From: Acidimicrobiales bacterium | GTDB lineage: Bacteria; Actinomycetota; Acidimicrobiia; Acidimicrobiales; Aldehydirespiratoraceae | Direction: 5' to 3' | Assembly: GCA_022425325.1 (NCBI GenBank) | Contig: JAKMFW010000008.1 | Coordinates: 1-41,994 of the forward strand | Length of the DNA: 41,994 nucleotides | Shown here: positions 23,853-32,364 of the stretch, piece after piece | Layout: each line of letters begins with the position of its first letter | How positions within the stretch are numbered: position 1 is the stretch's first letter | Made by a program: the position numbers and the translations under genes | Notes under the pieces: model-generated | The model's database searches: none | Seen by the model: the letters and a program-made list of their open reading frames with translations, nothing else | Told to the model about the DNA's origin: nothing

Positions 23853-24581
23853 ATGATCCGTGTAGGAGTTGTCGGAGCCGCAGGGAAGATGGGCGAGGAG
23901 GTTTGTCGCGCCATCAACGCCGATCCGGGCACCGAACTGGTGGCCCGTATCGACCTCGACGACTCCCTCGATCAGTTGACCGAGCAGCGAGCCGACGTTG
24001 TCGTCGACTTCACCGTGCTCGATGCTGCACGGGAGACGCTGCACTTCGCGGCCGCCAACGGCATCCACGCCGTCGTCGGCACGACCGGGTTCAGCGACGA
24101 GGATCTCGAGTCGTTTCGGGCTGCGTTCACGGCGTCGAACGCCCTGATCGCGCCGAACTTCGCGATCGGTGCGGTGCTCATGATCCGCATGGCCGAGCTT
24201 GCCGCTCCGCACTTCGAGACGGCCGAGATCATCGAGTTCCACCACAACGCCAAAGTCGACGCCCCGTCCGGTACCGCCACCCACACCGCTGAACGGATGG
24301 CGGCCGCCTCCGGTGAGTGGGCCGATGACCCGACGACGCACGAGGTGTATCCCGGTGCTCGGGGCGGGATCGGGCCGGCCGGCATCCGGGTGCACGGGGT
24401 GCGCATGGTGGGCGCAGTCGCCAACCAGGAGGTCATCCTCGGCACCACCGGGCAGACCCTGACGATCCGTCATGACACCGTCGATCGCACCTCCTTCATG
24501 CCTGGAGTTCTCGTCGGCGTGAAGCGGATTGCAGAGTTTCCTGGTGTCACCATCGGCCTCGACACCTATCTCGGCCTCTGA
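23853..24581 (+). CDS. dapB: 4-hydroxy-tetrahydrodipicolinate reductase
   Basis: A 242-residue NAD(P)H-dependent reductase, the second dedicated step of the DAP/lysine pathway feeding peptidoglycan. The Rossmann motif VGVVGAAGKMGEEV is at residues 4-17, followed by the VDFT segment, VVGTTGF, APNFAIGAVLM and the catalytic HHNAKVDAPSGTA at about 129-141. It uses the product of DapA, encoded 5 kb downstream. It is probably leaderless. SURF1 follows after 9 nt, a pairing with no obvious metabolic logic. Confidence 0.96.
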   Translation: MIRVGVVGAAGKMGEEVCRAINADPGTELVARIDLDDSLDQLTEQRADVVVDFTVLDAARETLHFAAANGIHAVVGTTGFSDEDLESFRAAFTASNALIAPNFAIGAVLMIRMAELAAPHFETAEIIEFHHNAKVDAPSGTATHTAERMAAASGEWADDPTTHEVYPGARGGIGPAGIRVHGVRMVGAVANQEVILGTTGQTLTIRHDTVDRTSFMPGVLVGVKRIAEFPGVTIGLDTYLGL

Positions 24582-24590
24582 CCCGACGGC

Positions 24591-25337
24591 ATGCGGATGT
24601 TCCTGACGCCCAAGTGGCTCGCATCGCATGCCTTCGTGGCCACGATGCTCGTCGTCATGTTGGCGGCCGGGTTCTGGCAGTTGGATCGGCTTGATGCTCG
24701 CAAGGCCTCCAACGAGGAGATCCGCACGGCCTCGGAGTCGCCGGCACTGCCGGTCGAAGACCTCCTTGCGCAGGTCGGTGCCGGTCAGGACGTCCTTGAT
24801 CAGACCGCAGTCACCGCCACCGGTCGGTTCCTCGACGAGCCGGGACTGTTGGTCGCGAACCGCACCTTCGACACCGAGCCGGGCTTTTGGTTCGTGGCAC
24901 CGCTCGAGCTCGATGACGGCCGCATCTTCCTGGTGAGCCGAGGCTGGATCCCGCGCGACGTAGCGGCGGGTCAGAGCCAACAGCAGATCGAAGCCGTCGA
25001 CGGTCGCGTGACCGTCACCGGGCGTCTGTTCGCAAGCGTGGATGGCGGTCGGCTCGGGTCGCCGGTCAACGGTGTGCCTCAGGTGAGTCGGCTCGACCTC
25101 GACACCGCCCAGGATGCAATCGGGCTGGAGGTCGTCGACCGCTGGGTTCAAGCAGAGGACCCGGACTGGCGTCGTGGGGTCATCCCGATCCCGGTGCCAC
25201 GCCCCACGCTCGACGAAGGGCCACACCTTTCCTATGCCTTCCAGTGGTTCTTCTTCTCGGCGTCGACCGTGATCGCCTACGCATTGATCCTGCGGCGCCG
25301 ACGGGCCGACGCGGCAATCCCACGAAACGACCAGTGA
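24591..25337 (+). CDS. SURF1 family protein (cytochrome c oxidase assembly)
   Basis: A 248-residue membrane protein. The N-terminal helix (HAFVATMLVVMLAAGFWQL) contains the family's GxWQLxRL element and the C-terminal helix follows HLSYAFQWFFFSAST, the Y-x-x-QW-F motif of SURF1. Between them is a periplasmic domain with LLVANRTFDTEPGFWFV and VSRGWIPRD. SURF1 proteins help insert haem a into cytochrome c oxidase subunit I. No oxidase genes are in the window. Its stop overlaps the next GTG by 4 nt. Confidence 0.9.
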   Translation: MRMFLTPKWLASHAFVATMLVVMLAAGFWQLDRLDARKASNEEIRTASESPALPVEDLLAQVGAGQDVLDQTAVTATGRFLDEPGLLVANRTFDTEPGFWFVAPLELDDGRIFLVSRGWIPRDVAAGQSQQQIEAVDGRVTVTGRLFASVDGGRLGSPVNGVPQVSRLDLDTAQDAIGLEVVDRWVQAEDPDWRRGVIPIPVPRPTLDEGPHLSYAFQWFFFSASTVIAYALILRRRRADAAIPRNDQ

Positions 25338-25918
25338 GCGACCTCGGCCTCCTCACAATGTTGGCGGTACGGCTCCGCAGCCGAGGCACGGCCGCAGTGA
25401 TCGTCGAGACGGTCGTCGAACTCCACGCCGGAGATGGCACCGACCTTTCGGCGCACGTCGATCGCATCCTGGCAGCCGCCGTCGACGATGGCAGGGTGCG
25501 GCGACGAGGTGAGGAGGGCCGTCACTCGTTGACCCCCGCCGGCGAGGCCGAACTGAACGCCCTGCTCGCCGCCGACCTCGTCGGACCGGATCGGGCGGAT
25601 GCCGCCACGGCCTACGAAGCGTTCCTGCCGATCAACCGCCGGTTCCTGGCGTCCGTAGTGGGGTGGCAGGACGGGCTGGTCGAGCTGGAGACCTTCCTTG
25701 CGTTGATCGACGAGGTGGTACCAATCCTCGACTCGCTCACCGGGCTCCGGGCTCGGTTCGGTGGGTATGCACCTCGGTTGGTGGGCGCGGTCAGTGAGGC
25801 CGTCGACGACCCGGCATGGGTCGACGCCCCCGGGCTCGATTCGATCCACACCGTCTGGTTCGAACTGCACGAGCACCTGCTCGCCAGCCTCGGCCGTGCT
25901 CGCGTCGACGAGCGCTGA
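25334..25918 (+). CDS. Hypothetical protein with probable winged-helix N-terminus
   Basis: A 194-residue soluble protein starting with GTG inside the SURF1 stop. Residues about 8-75 alternate helices and end in a RVRRRGEEGRHSLTPAGEAEL segment that resembles the wing and following helix of winged-helix regulators. The rest is helical, rich in Leu/Val/Ala and acidic residues, without a motif I know. Transcriptional control is only a guess. It is convergent with the DUF1295 gene. Confidence 0.65.
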   Translation: MSDLGLLTMLAVRLRSRGTAAVIVETVVELHAGDGTDLSAHVDRILAAAVDDGRVRRRGEEGRHSLTPAGEAELNALLAADLVGPDRADAATAYEAFLPINRRFLASVVGWQDGLVELETFLALIDEVVPILDSLTGLRARFGGYAPRLVGAVSEAVDDPAWVDAPGLDSIHTVWFELHEHLLASLGRARVDER

Positions 25919-25945
25919 GCGTCGATCTCGCAGTACGCCGAAGGG

Positions 25946-26818
25946 TCAGCGCGGTGGCCGCAGGATCAGAACGGGGGTCTTCGCCTTGTACGCCTCGTAC
26001 GCCTCCTGGCCGCCCCACTCCCGGTCGGATCGACGTTCGAGCATGGGCACGCCGCTCACGAAGTTGAGCAGCACGAACACGAAGACCGGGGAGACGAGGG
26101 TGGCGTACTGCCAACCCTGCAGGACGGGCGCCGCCACGATGGCGACCCCGAGCCAGAGGGTGATCTCGCCGAAGTAGTTGGGGTGGCGACTCCACGCCCA
26201 CAACCCGACGTCGATGAACCGACCTCGATTGGTCGGATCGGCGCGGAAGGCCGATTTCTGTCGGTCGGCGGTGACCTCGATCGCAAAGCCGATGAGCCAT
26301 ACGACGAGACCGATGATCCCGACCAGGCCGAGGTCTGCCTTGGCGCCGGAGGTCATCGCTGCGAGCGCGGCGCCGGCGGTGAGCGTGACCCAGAGGGCCT
26401 GCAGCATCCAGGCCATCGAGAAGCGCAGACCATCGAGTTTGATCTTGTCGAAGCGGCCGTCGCCACCATCTCGGGTGACCCGCCGGAACAAGAAGGAGCC
26501 GAGCCGAGCCGCCCAGAGCACGATCATGGCGGTGAGCAGCACGGTGCGCAGGTCGCGGTCCGTGGTGGTCGCGAGGGCGACGAGCGTGACGGTGAGGTAC
26601 GTCAGCGACCCGGTGAGGTCGTAGTAATGCTCGGTCTTGGCAAGGAACGACGGCACGAAGACGGCGATGTTCACCACGAAGGCGATGATCACCAACCAGG
26701 CGAACGTGGGCAGGCCGCCGAGTTCCTCGCCGCCGTCGCCTCCAAGGGTGGAGATGATCGAACCGAGGACAGCAGCGACGACGATGCCGATCACGGCATT
26801 GCGGCGGGCGTTGGTCAT
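25946..26818 (-). CDS. DUF1295 / steroid 5-alpha-reductase-like membrane protein
   Basis: A 290-residue polytopic protein of the DUF1295 family, related to steroid 5-alpha-reductases and isoprenylcysteine methyltransferases. Several membrane helices precede the diagnostic C-terminal region GLWAWSRHPNYFGEI, in which SRHPNY would bind the cofactor, and RRSDREWGGQEAYEAYK near the end. The substrate is unknown, but a lipid is likely. ATG 26818 is preferred over ATG 26827 because TACGAT lies exactly 7 nt upstream of it and overlaps the earlier ATG. It is divergent from the fused beta-oxidation gene. Confidence 0.85.
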   Translation of the reverse strand: MTNARRNAVIGIVVAAVLGSIISTLGGDGGEELGGLPTFAWLVIIAFVVNIAVFVPSFLAKTEHYYDLTGSLTYLTVTLVALATTTDRDLRTVLLTAMIVLWAARLGSFLFRRVTRDGGDGRFDKIKLDGLRFSMAWMLQALWVTLTAGAALAAMTSGAKADLGLVGIIGLVVWLIGFAIEVTADRQKSAFRADPTNRGRFIDVGLWAWSRHPNYFGEITLWLGVAIVAAPVLQGWQYATLVSPVFVFVLLNFVSGVPMLERRSDREWGGQEAYEAYKAKTPVLILRPPR

Positions 26819-26825
26819 GGCGGGC

Positions 26826-26831
26826 ATCGTA
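26826..26831 (-). promoter_or_regulatory. -10 element (TACGAT) of the DUF1295 gene
   Basis: TACGAT on the minus strand ends 7 nt before ATG 26818 and overlaps the alternative ATG 26827, arguing for the shorter protein. Confidence 0.48.
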
Positions 26832-26925
26832 GGTGGCTACGACGAGGTCGTCCCGCGTGGATGCGTCTGATCATCCGAACGTGACGGAGTGGCCCGGTCG
26901 CGGCCGCGGTGCGAAGATCGCCGTC

Positions 26926-29022
26926 ATGGCCCAGCTTTCCGAATCCGTCAGTCTCGACACCACCGACTCGTCGGTCGCCGTCCTCACCGTCGACAATCCA
27001 CCGGTCAACGCGCTCAGCTGGCATGTCCGTCAAGGGATCTTCGACGGGTTGATCCAGGCGTTGGCCGACGGCGCGTCGGCCATCGTGCTGATCTGCGCAG
27101 GCCGCACCTTCATCGCCGGCGCCGACATCAGCGAGTTCGGGGGAACGGCCCCGAAGGCGGCCAGCCTCGCCGACATGCAGGAGGTCATGGAGAACTCACC
27201 GATTCCGGTCGTGGCGGCGATCCACGGAACGGCCCTCGGCGGTGGTCTCGAGGTTGCCCTGTGCGCCCACTACCGGGTCGGCCTCGCCTCGTCGAAGTAC
27301 GGCCTTCCCGAGGTCAACATCGGTCTCTTGCCCGGTGCCGGCGGGACACAGCGTTTGCCTCGATTGATCGGCGTGCCCAAGGCCCTTGAGACAATGACCT
27401 CCGGTCGTCACCTTCCCGCCTCCGAAGCAGCGGCCGACGGCCTGATCGACGAGGTCGTGGACGGGGACTGGGAGGCGCTGCGAGCGGCGGCGATCTCGTT
27501 CGCCGAGCGGGCCGTCGCGGAATCGCTGCCGCTGGTGAAGGTGCGTGATCGCGATGATCAGGTCACCGATGTCGACCCCCAGATCTTCGCCGACTTCCGC
27601 GCGAAGATCGCCCGCAAGACCCGTGGCTTTCTCGCCCCGGAGTACAACATCCGATGCATCGAGGCCGCGGCCAGCCTGCCGTTCGATGAGGGCATCAGGG
27701 TGGAGGCCACGCTCTTCATGGAGCTCATGACGGGCCCCCAGTCCGCTGCGCAGCGCTACGCCTTCTTCGCCGAACGCCAGGCGAACAAGATCCCCGACAT
27801 CGCCAAGGACACGCCCACGGTCGACGTCCAAAAAGCCGGTGTGCTCGGTGCCGGCACGATGGGCGGTGGCATCGCGATGAACTTCGCCAACGCCGGCATC
27901 CCGGTCACGGTCGTCGAACGCGATGACGCCTCGCTCGAACGGGGCCTCGGTGTCGTGCGCAAGAACTACGAGCGGTCGGCGAGCCGGGGCTCGATCCCGG
28001 CCGAGGCCGTCGAGCAGCGCATGGGCCTGATCACCGGCTCGACCGATAAGAACGACTTCGCCGACTGCGACATCGTCATCGAGGCCGTCTTCGAGGACAT
28101 GGAGCTCAAGAAATCGATCTTCACCGAACTCGACCAGATCTGTAAGCCCGGGGCGATCATGGCGTCGAACACCTCGGCCCTCGATGTCAACGAGATCGCC
28201 TCCGTGACCAGCCGTCCCGAGTCGGTGATCGGTATGCACTTCTTCTCGCCGGCCAATGTGATGAAACTCCTCGAGAATGTGCGTGGGGATGCGTCGTCCG
28301 ACACCGTGGTCGCCTCGGCGATGGCGATCGGCAAGCGGATCGGCAAGGTCGGCGTGATGGTGGGAGTCTGCAACGGCTTCGTCGGCAACCGCATGCTGTT
28401 CATGCGCGGCGCCGAAGCCGACCGCATGTTGATGGAGGGCGCTACCCCCGCCCAGATTGACAATGTGCTCTTCGAGTTCGGCTTCCCGATGGGCCCGTTC
28501 TCGATGAGTGATCTCGCCGGCCTCGATATCGGCTGGAAAGCAGAGAAGAGCACCTCGTCAACGGTGCGCGAACTCATGTGCGAAAGCGGGCGCCGCGGCC
28601 AAAAGAACGGCATGGGCTATTACCGCTACGACCCGGAGACCCGGGCCGCCACACCCGACCCCGAGGTCGAGGAGATGATTCGGCAGTTCGCCATCGACCG
28701 TGGCCATGAACAGCGCGAGGTCACCGATCAGGAGATCCTGGAGCGGCTGCTCTACCCGATGATCAACGAAGGAGCGAAGATCCTCGACGAGGGCATCGCC
28801 ATTCGTGGCAGCGACATCGACGTGGTGTGGGTCAACGGGTACGGCTGGCCGGTCTACCGGGGCGGCCCGATGCACTGGGCCGACTCGGTCGGCCTCGCCG
28901 AGATCGCAGCCAAGATTGCCGACTACGGCGAACGCCTCGGTGGTCGTCATTGGGATCTGTCACCGCTGCTCGAGCGGCTCGCCGCCGAGGGTGGTTCCCT
29001 CGCCGGGCACCAGAACGGCTGA
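26926..29022 (+). CDS. Fused enoyl-CoA hydratase / 3-hydroxyacyl-CoA dehydrogenase (FadB/FadJ type)
   Basis: A 698-residue bifunctional beta-oxidation enzyme. The N-terminal crotonase domain (about residues 10-200) has the oxyanion-hole segment FIAGADISEF, HGTALGGGLEVALCAHYRVG and the catalytic glutamate region PEVNIGLLPGAGG. The dehydrogenase part has the NAD loop VLGAGTMGGGIAMNFA at about 306-321 and the catalytic His in IGMHFFSPANVMKLLE. Two C-terminal HAD domains follow, with GFVGNRM and the FPMGPF motif. It hydrates enoyl-CoA and oxidises the product to 3-ketoacyl-CoA. The thiolase is not adjacent. The start is ATG 26926; the longer upstream frame overlaps the divergent promoter region. 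Confidence 0.94.
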   Translation: MAQLSESVSLDTTDSSVAVLTVDNPPVNALSWHVRQGIFDGLIQALADGASAIVLICAGRTFIAGADISEFGGTAPKAASLADMQEVMENSPIPVVAAIHGTALGGGLEVALCAHYRVGLASSKYGLPEVNIGLLPGAGGTQRLPRLIGVPKALETMTSGRHLPASEAAADGLIDEVVDGDWEALRAAAISFAERAVAESLPLVKVRDRDDQVTDVDPQIFADFRAKIARKTRGFLAPEYNIRCIEAAASLPFDEGIRVEATLFMELMTGPQSAAQRYAFFAERQANKIPDIAKDTPTVDVQKAGVLGAGTMGGGIAMNFANAGIPVTVVERDDASLERGLGVVRKNYERSASRGSIPAEAVEQRMGLITGSTDKNDFADCDIVIEAVFEDMELKKSIFTELDQICKPGAIMASNTSALDVNEIASVTSRPESVIGMHFFSPANVMKLLENVRGDASSDTVVASAMAIGKRIGKVGVMVGVCNGFVGNRMLFMRGAEADRMLMEGATPAQIDNVLFEFGFPMGPFSMSDLAGLDIGWKAEKSTSSTVRELMCESGRRGQKNGMGYYRYDPETRAATPDPEVEEMIRQFAIDRGHEQREVTDQEILERLLYPMINEGAKILDEGIAIRGSDIDVVWVNGYGWPVYRGGPMHWADSVGLAEIAAKIADYGERLGGRHWDLSPLLERLAAEGGSLAGHQNG

Positions 29023-29034
29023 CCCGCTGATCCG

Positions 29035-29655
29035 CTAGGGCCAGGCGAGGCCGCGCCGGATCACCATGTTTCGCCATGGCTTCACGCGCTCCGACACCCA
29101 GTCCTCGGCGCCGTGGCCGAGCATCGACCGCAGCGATTCGTTGAGGGTGTGCATCAACGTCCGAGGATCGTCCGGTTCGTAGGTGGGGTCGAGCATCCGG
29201 GCGATCAGGTGCATCTCGACCGCAACGAAGGTGGCGAGATCCGAGGCGGTGCGGGCGACCGGGTAGATCGCCTCGACGTCGAGGTCGGGATCGGTCCGGA
29301 GTCGAGCAAGCAGGCTCGCCGAGTCGTCGCCGAAGCGTTGCGCCGCAGTGGCCGGTTCGAGTTCGGCGATCTTGGCTTCGATCGCGTCGGCGGCCGGATC
29401 GAGCGCCGTGGAATCCGCGGCCGATACGGCGTCGAGCACGGCGTGGTTGGCCGCGACGAAGGCGGCGGCGAATCGGATCGCGTCGGCTCTCGTGTTGGGC
29501 AGGTTGGCGTTTGCCGGCGCAGCGCGGCGACGGAGCAGTCGGCGCCGCGCAAAGCGGACAACCGGTTCGTCGAGCGTGTCGGCATCGATGACAGCGCTCG
29601 CCCGATCGATCACGGCTTGGCGGCCCTCGGTGAACACGGCTTCCGCAGCGAGCAT
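29035..29655 (-). CDS. Hypothetical protein, 206 aa
   Basis: I do not recognise this family. The product is soluble and largely helical, Ala/Arg/Asp-rich, with a basic patch RRRLLRRRAAP at about residues 37-47. The C-terminal half contains VEMHLIARMLDPTYEPDD and SLRSMLGHGAEDWVSERVKPWR, which look like conserved-type segments. ATG 29655 is chosen because TACGAT sits exactly 7 nt upstream; GTG 29685 would add ten residues. It is divergent from dapA and convergent with the beta-oxidation gene. Confidence 0.65.
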   Translation of the reverse strand: MLAAEAVFTEGRQAVIDRASAVIDADTLDEPVVRFARRRLLRRRAAPANANLPNTRADAIRFAAAFVAANHAVLDAVSAADSTALDPAADAIEAKIAELEPATAAQRFGDDSASLLARLRTDPDLDVEAIYPVARTASDLATFVAVEMHLIARMLDPTYEPDDPRTLMHTLNESLRSMLGHGAEDWVSERVKPWRNMVIRRGLAWP

Positions 29656-29662
29656 GGCGGCG

Positions 29663-29668
29663 ATCGTA
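29663..29668 (-). promoter_or_regulatory. -10 element (TACGAT) of the 206-aa hypothetical gene
   Basis: TACGAT on the minus strand ends 7 nt before ATG 29655, with no Shine-Dalgarno sequence. Confidence 0.45.
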
Positions 29669-29725
29669 CGGGCGATCTTGCGCACTGGGTCGGCTCTCGG
29701 CTGACTCCGTGGCAGCATTGGGGCC

Positions 29726-30625
29726 ATGACGACTGCCATTGCCACCTTCGGACGGGTGCTGACCGCCATGGTCACGCCGTTCGACGCTGACGGATCGCTC
29801 GACCTCGACGGTGCCGTGAAGCTGGCCACCTACCTCACCACGGAAGGTGGGAACGACGGTCTGATCATCGCGGGCACCACCGGCGAGAGCCCCACCCTCA
29901 CCCACGATGAGCAGATCGAGCTGATCGGTGCCGTGGCCGAGGCGATCGACGGGCCGGTCGTCGCCGGTGCCGGCAGCAACGACACCCGGGCCGCCGTCGA
30001 ACTCACCGAACGAGCAACCGCAGCGGGCGCCGCCGGCCTCCTCCACGTGACGCCCTACTACAACCGTCCATCGCAGGCCGGCCTGCTCGATCACTTCAAA
30101 GCCTGTGCCGCTGCGACCGACATGCCGGTGCTGCTGTACGACATCAAGGGTCGCACCGGTCGTCCGATCTCGATGGAGACGATGCTCGAACTGTTCGAGA
30201 CCGTCGACAACATCATCGGGGTGAAGGACGCCAACGGTGACCCGGCCCAGACTGCCACGCTCTTGTCGCTCGCCCCGCCCGACACCGAGGTGTACAGCGG
30301 TGACGACCCACTCACCCTCACCCTGCTCGCCACCGGTGCCGTCGGCACGATCGGCGTGGCCACACACTGGATCGGCAACGAGACCCAGCAGATGATGGAT
30401 GCGTTTTTCGGCGGCGACATGGCCAAGGCGATCGAACTCAACCGCCTCATGATCCCGAGTTACTCGTTCGAGACTGGCGATCTCGCTCCCAACCCGATCC
30501 CGACCAAGGCCATGCTGCGGCTCATGGGGCTGCCGGCTGGCCCGACCCGTCCGCCGATGGGGCCCGAGCCGGAGTTCGTCGAGATCGAAGCCAAGGCCGT
30601 GCTTGCCGGCCTCGGTCGGAGCTGA
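29726..30625 (+). CDS. dapA: 4-hydroxy-tetrahydrodipicolinate synthase
   Basis: A 299-residue TIM-barrel lyase condensing pyruvate with aspartate semialdehyde, the first step of the DAP/lysine branch. Motifs are TAMVTPFDADGSLD at about residues 13-26, GTTGESPTLTHDE at about 51-63, the catalytic tyrosine region HVTPYYNRP, and the Schiff-base Lys167 in IGVKDANGD. Length is typical. RNase J follows after 7 nt, the conserved actinobacterial arrangement. The ATG is preceded by CAGCAT at 7 nt, a weak fit to the -10 pattern seen elsewhere here. Confidence 0.96.
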   Translation: MTTAIATFGRVLTAMVTPFDADGSLDLDGAVKLATYLTTEGGNDGLIIAGTTGESPTLTHDEQIELIGAVAEAIDGPVVAGAGSNDTRAAVELTERATAAGAAGLLHVTPYYNRPSQAGLLDHFKACAAATDMPVLLYDIKGRTGRPISMETMLELFETVDNIIGVKDANGDPAQTATLLSLAPPDTEVYSGDDPLTLTLLATGAVGTIGVATHWIGNETQQMMDAFFGGDMAKAIELNRLMIPSYSFETGDLAPNPIPTKAMLRLMGLPAGPTRPPMGPEPEFVEIEAKAVLAGLGRS

Positions 30626-30632
30626 GCGCCGG

Positions 30633-32294
30633 ATGGCCGCACCGGTCACGATCACGTTCCTGGGCGGGCTCGGCCAGATTGGCCGGAACTGTGCGGCCAT
30701 CGAAACCGAAGGACGCATCGTCGTCCTCGATTGCGGCCAGATGTTCGGTGGCGACGACCTCCCTGGGGTCGACGCTGTCCTGCCCGATCTGTCGTATCTG
30801 ATCGAGAACGCCGACCGGGTCGACGCCGTCATCGCGACACACGCCCATGAGGACCACATCGGGGCGCTGCCATACCTGCTGACCCACATGTCGTTGCCGA
30901 TCTACGGCTCGCCGTTCACCCTCGGCATGATCGACCACAAACTTCGCGAGCGGGGTCTGCAAAAGCACGCCGAACTGCGGCCGGTGCACGACGGTGACCG
31001 GATCGACATCGGTCCGTTCGACTGCGAATTCCTCCCGGTCACCCACTCGATCCCCTCGGGCAACATCACGGCGTTCCACACCTCGCAGGGCGTGATCCTG
31101 CACTCGAGCGACTTCAAGCTCGACCTCACCCCGGTCGATGGGCGCCGCACCGACCTCAGCCGTATCGGCGCCCTCGCCCACGATCCTGGCATCCGACTGT
31201 TGATGGCTGACTCCACCAATGCGGATTCGCCGGGCGCTTCCCGCTCCGAGACGGAGGTCGGTCGCAATCTGGCCTCGTTGATTCGCGGGCAGGAGGGTCG
31301 TCGGGTCATCGTGGCGTCGTTCGCCAGTCATATCCATCGGCTTCAGCAACTCGCTGATGCCGCGGTCGAGAACGATCGGGTGGTGGTCACGCTCGGGCTC
31401 TCGATGCGCCGCAACGTCAAGCTGGCCCGGGACGTCGGCATCCTGCGGATTCCCGACTGGGCGCTGCGCGACATCGAAGACCTCGACGATCTCGATCCCG
31501 AGCAGACCTTGATCGTGTGCACCGGGTCGCAGGGCGAGCCTCGAGCTGCGCTCACCCAGATGGCGATCGGCCAGAGCAAGTGGCTCAAGCTCGACGACAA
31601 CGACACGGTGGTCTTCAGTTCCCACCCGATCCCGGGCAACGAGGCGGCGGTCGCCTCCGTGCGCAACGGGCTCGCTCGGCACGGCGTCCGGGTCTTCCAC
31701 TCGGGGATGGTCGACGTCCACACCTCGGGACACGGCAAGCAACAGGAACTGAAGACGCTCCACTCGGTTGCGGTGCCGGAGTGGTTCGTGCCGGTGCATG
31801 GCGAGTACGCGCATCTTGTCGCTCACCGAGATCTCGCTCGCGACATGGGAATGCCGGCCGATCGAGTGGTGCTCTGCGAAGACGGAGATCAGATCGTGCT
31901 CTCTGATGACGGTGTCGAGCATCAGGGCTCCATTGGCGGCGACCACCTCTATGTCGACGGCATGGTCGGCGACCTCGGCAACACGGTGCTGTCCGAGCGC
32001 CGCACGCTCGGCGACGACGGTTTCGTCACCGTCGTGGTCCACGTCGACATGGAACGCGGCGAGATTGTCGCCGGCCCCGATGTGATCTCACGTGGTTGGG
32101 TCGAGCTACCCGCGCTTGCCGGACACGAGGCTGCGGTTGCCGATGCGGTCGAGTCAGACCTGTTGACGGCCTTGAAAGATCCCGACAACGACATTGAGCG
32201 TCTCGGTCAGATCGCTCGTCGGGCCGCCGGTCGCACGGTCAACGATCGCACCCGTCGCCGCCCGATGATCGTTCCAGTCGTCCGCGAGGACTGA
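30633..32294 (+). CDS. rnj: Ribonuclease J
   Basis: A 553-residue metallo-beta-lactamase/beta-CASP RNase with 5'-3' exonuclease and endonuclease activity in known members. It begins ITFLGGLGQIGRNC, and the zinc ligands are His70, His72, Asp74 and His75 in HAHEDHIGALP. Further motifs are VTHSIPSGN, LLMADSTNAD, the beta-CASP segment ending VCTGSQGEPRAAL at about residues 294-306, and HTSGHGKQQELK and PVHGEYAHL toward the C-terminus. It would act in mRNA decay with PNPase from this window. It follows dapA closely and precedes ftsK. Confidence 0.96.
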   Translation: MAAPVTITFLGGLGQIGRNCAAIETEGRIVVLDCGQMFGGDDLPGVDAVLPDLSYLIENADRVDAVIATHAHEDHIGALPYLLTHMSLPIYGSPFTLGMIDHKLRERGLQKHAELRPVHDGDRIDIGPFDCEFLPVTHSIPSGNITAFHTSQGVILHSSDFKLDLTPVDGRRTDLSRIGALAHDPGIRLLMADSTNADSPGASRSETEVGRNLASLIRGQEGRRVIVASFASHIHRLQQLADAAVENDRVVVTLGLSMRRNVKLARDVGILRIPDWALRDIEDLDDLDPEQTLIVCTGSQGEPRAALTQMAIGQSKWLKLDDNDTVVFSSHPIPGNEAAVASVRNGLARHGVRVFHSGMVDVHTSGHGKQQELKTLHSVAVPEWFVPVHGEYAHLVAHRDLARDMGMPADRVVLCEDGDQIVLSDDGVEHQGSIGGDHLYVDGMVGDLGNTVLSERRTLGDDGFVTVVVHVDMERGEIVAGPDVISRGWVELPALAGHEAAVADAVESDLLTALKDPDNDIERLGQIARRAAGRTVNDRTRRRPMIVPVVRED

Positions 32295-32310
32295 CGTACT
32301 GGTTCCAGCG

Positions 32311-32319
32311 TTGTCCACA
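32311..32319 (+). promoter_or_regulatory. DnaA-box match TTGTCCACA upstream of ftsK
   Basis: TTGTCCACA matches the preferred actinobacterial DnaA box exactly. It lies 17 bp after the rnj stop and 45 bp before the ftsK GTG. With the next bases it reads TCCACAGGG, the same 9-mer repeated before smc. Confidence 0.5.
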
Positions 32320-32348
32320 GGGTGCCTAGTGCTGGCATGAGGGCCTGT

Positions 32349-32354
32349 TAGCGT
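32349..32354 (+). promoter_or_regulatory. -10 element (TAGCGT) of ftsK
   Basis: TAGCGT ends 10 nt before GTG 32365; no ribosome binding site is visible between. A leaderless or very short leader is inferred. Confidence 0.4.
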
Positions 32355-32364
32355 CGGATGCACT

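Noticed and set aside
23340-25226. 628-codon minus-strand open frame
   Set aside because: Only its last 150 codons look like a protein; the remainder is antisense to dapB and SURF1 and lacks any domain.
28832-30889. 685-codon minus-strand open frame
   Set aside because: Antisense shadow over the beta-oxidation gene, dapA and rnj in GC-rich DNA; composition is Arg/Pro-rich without motifs.
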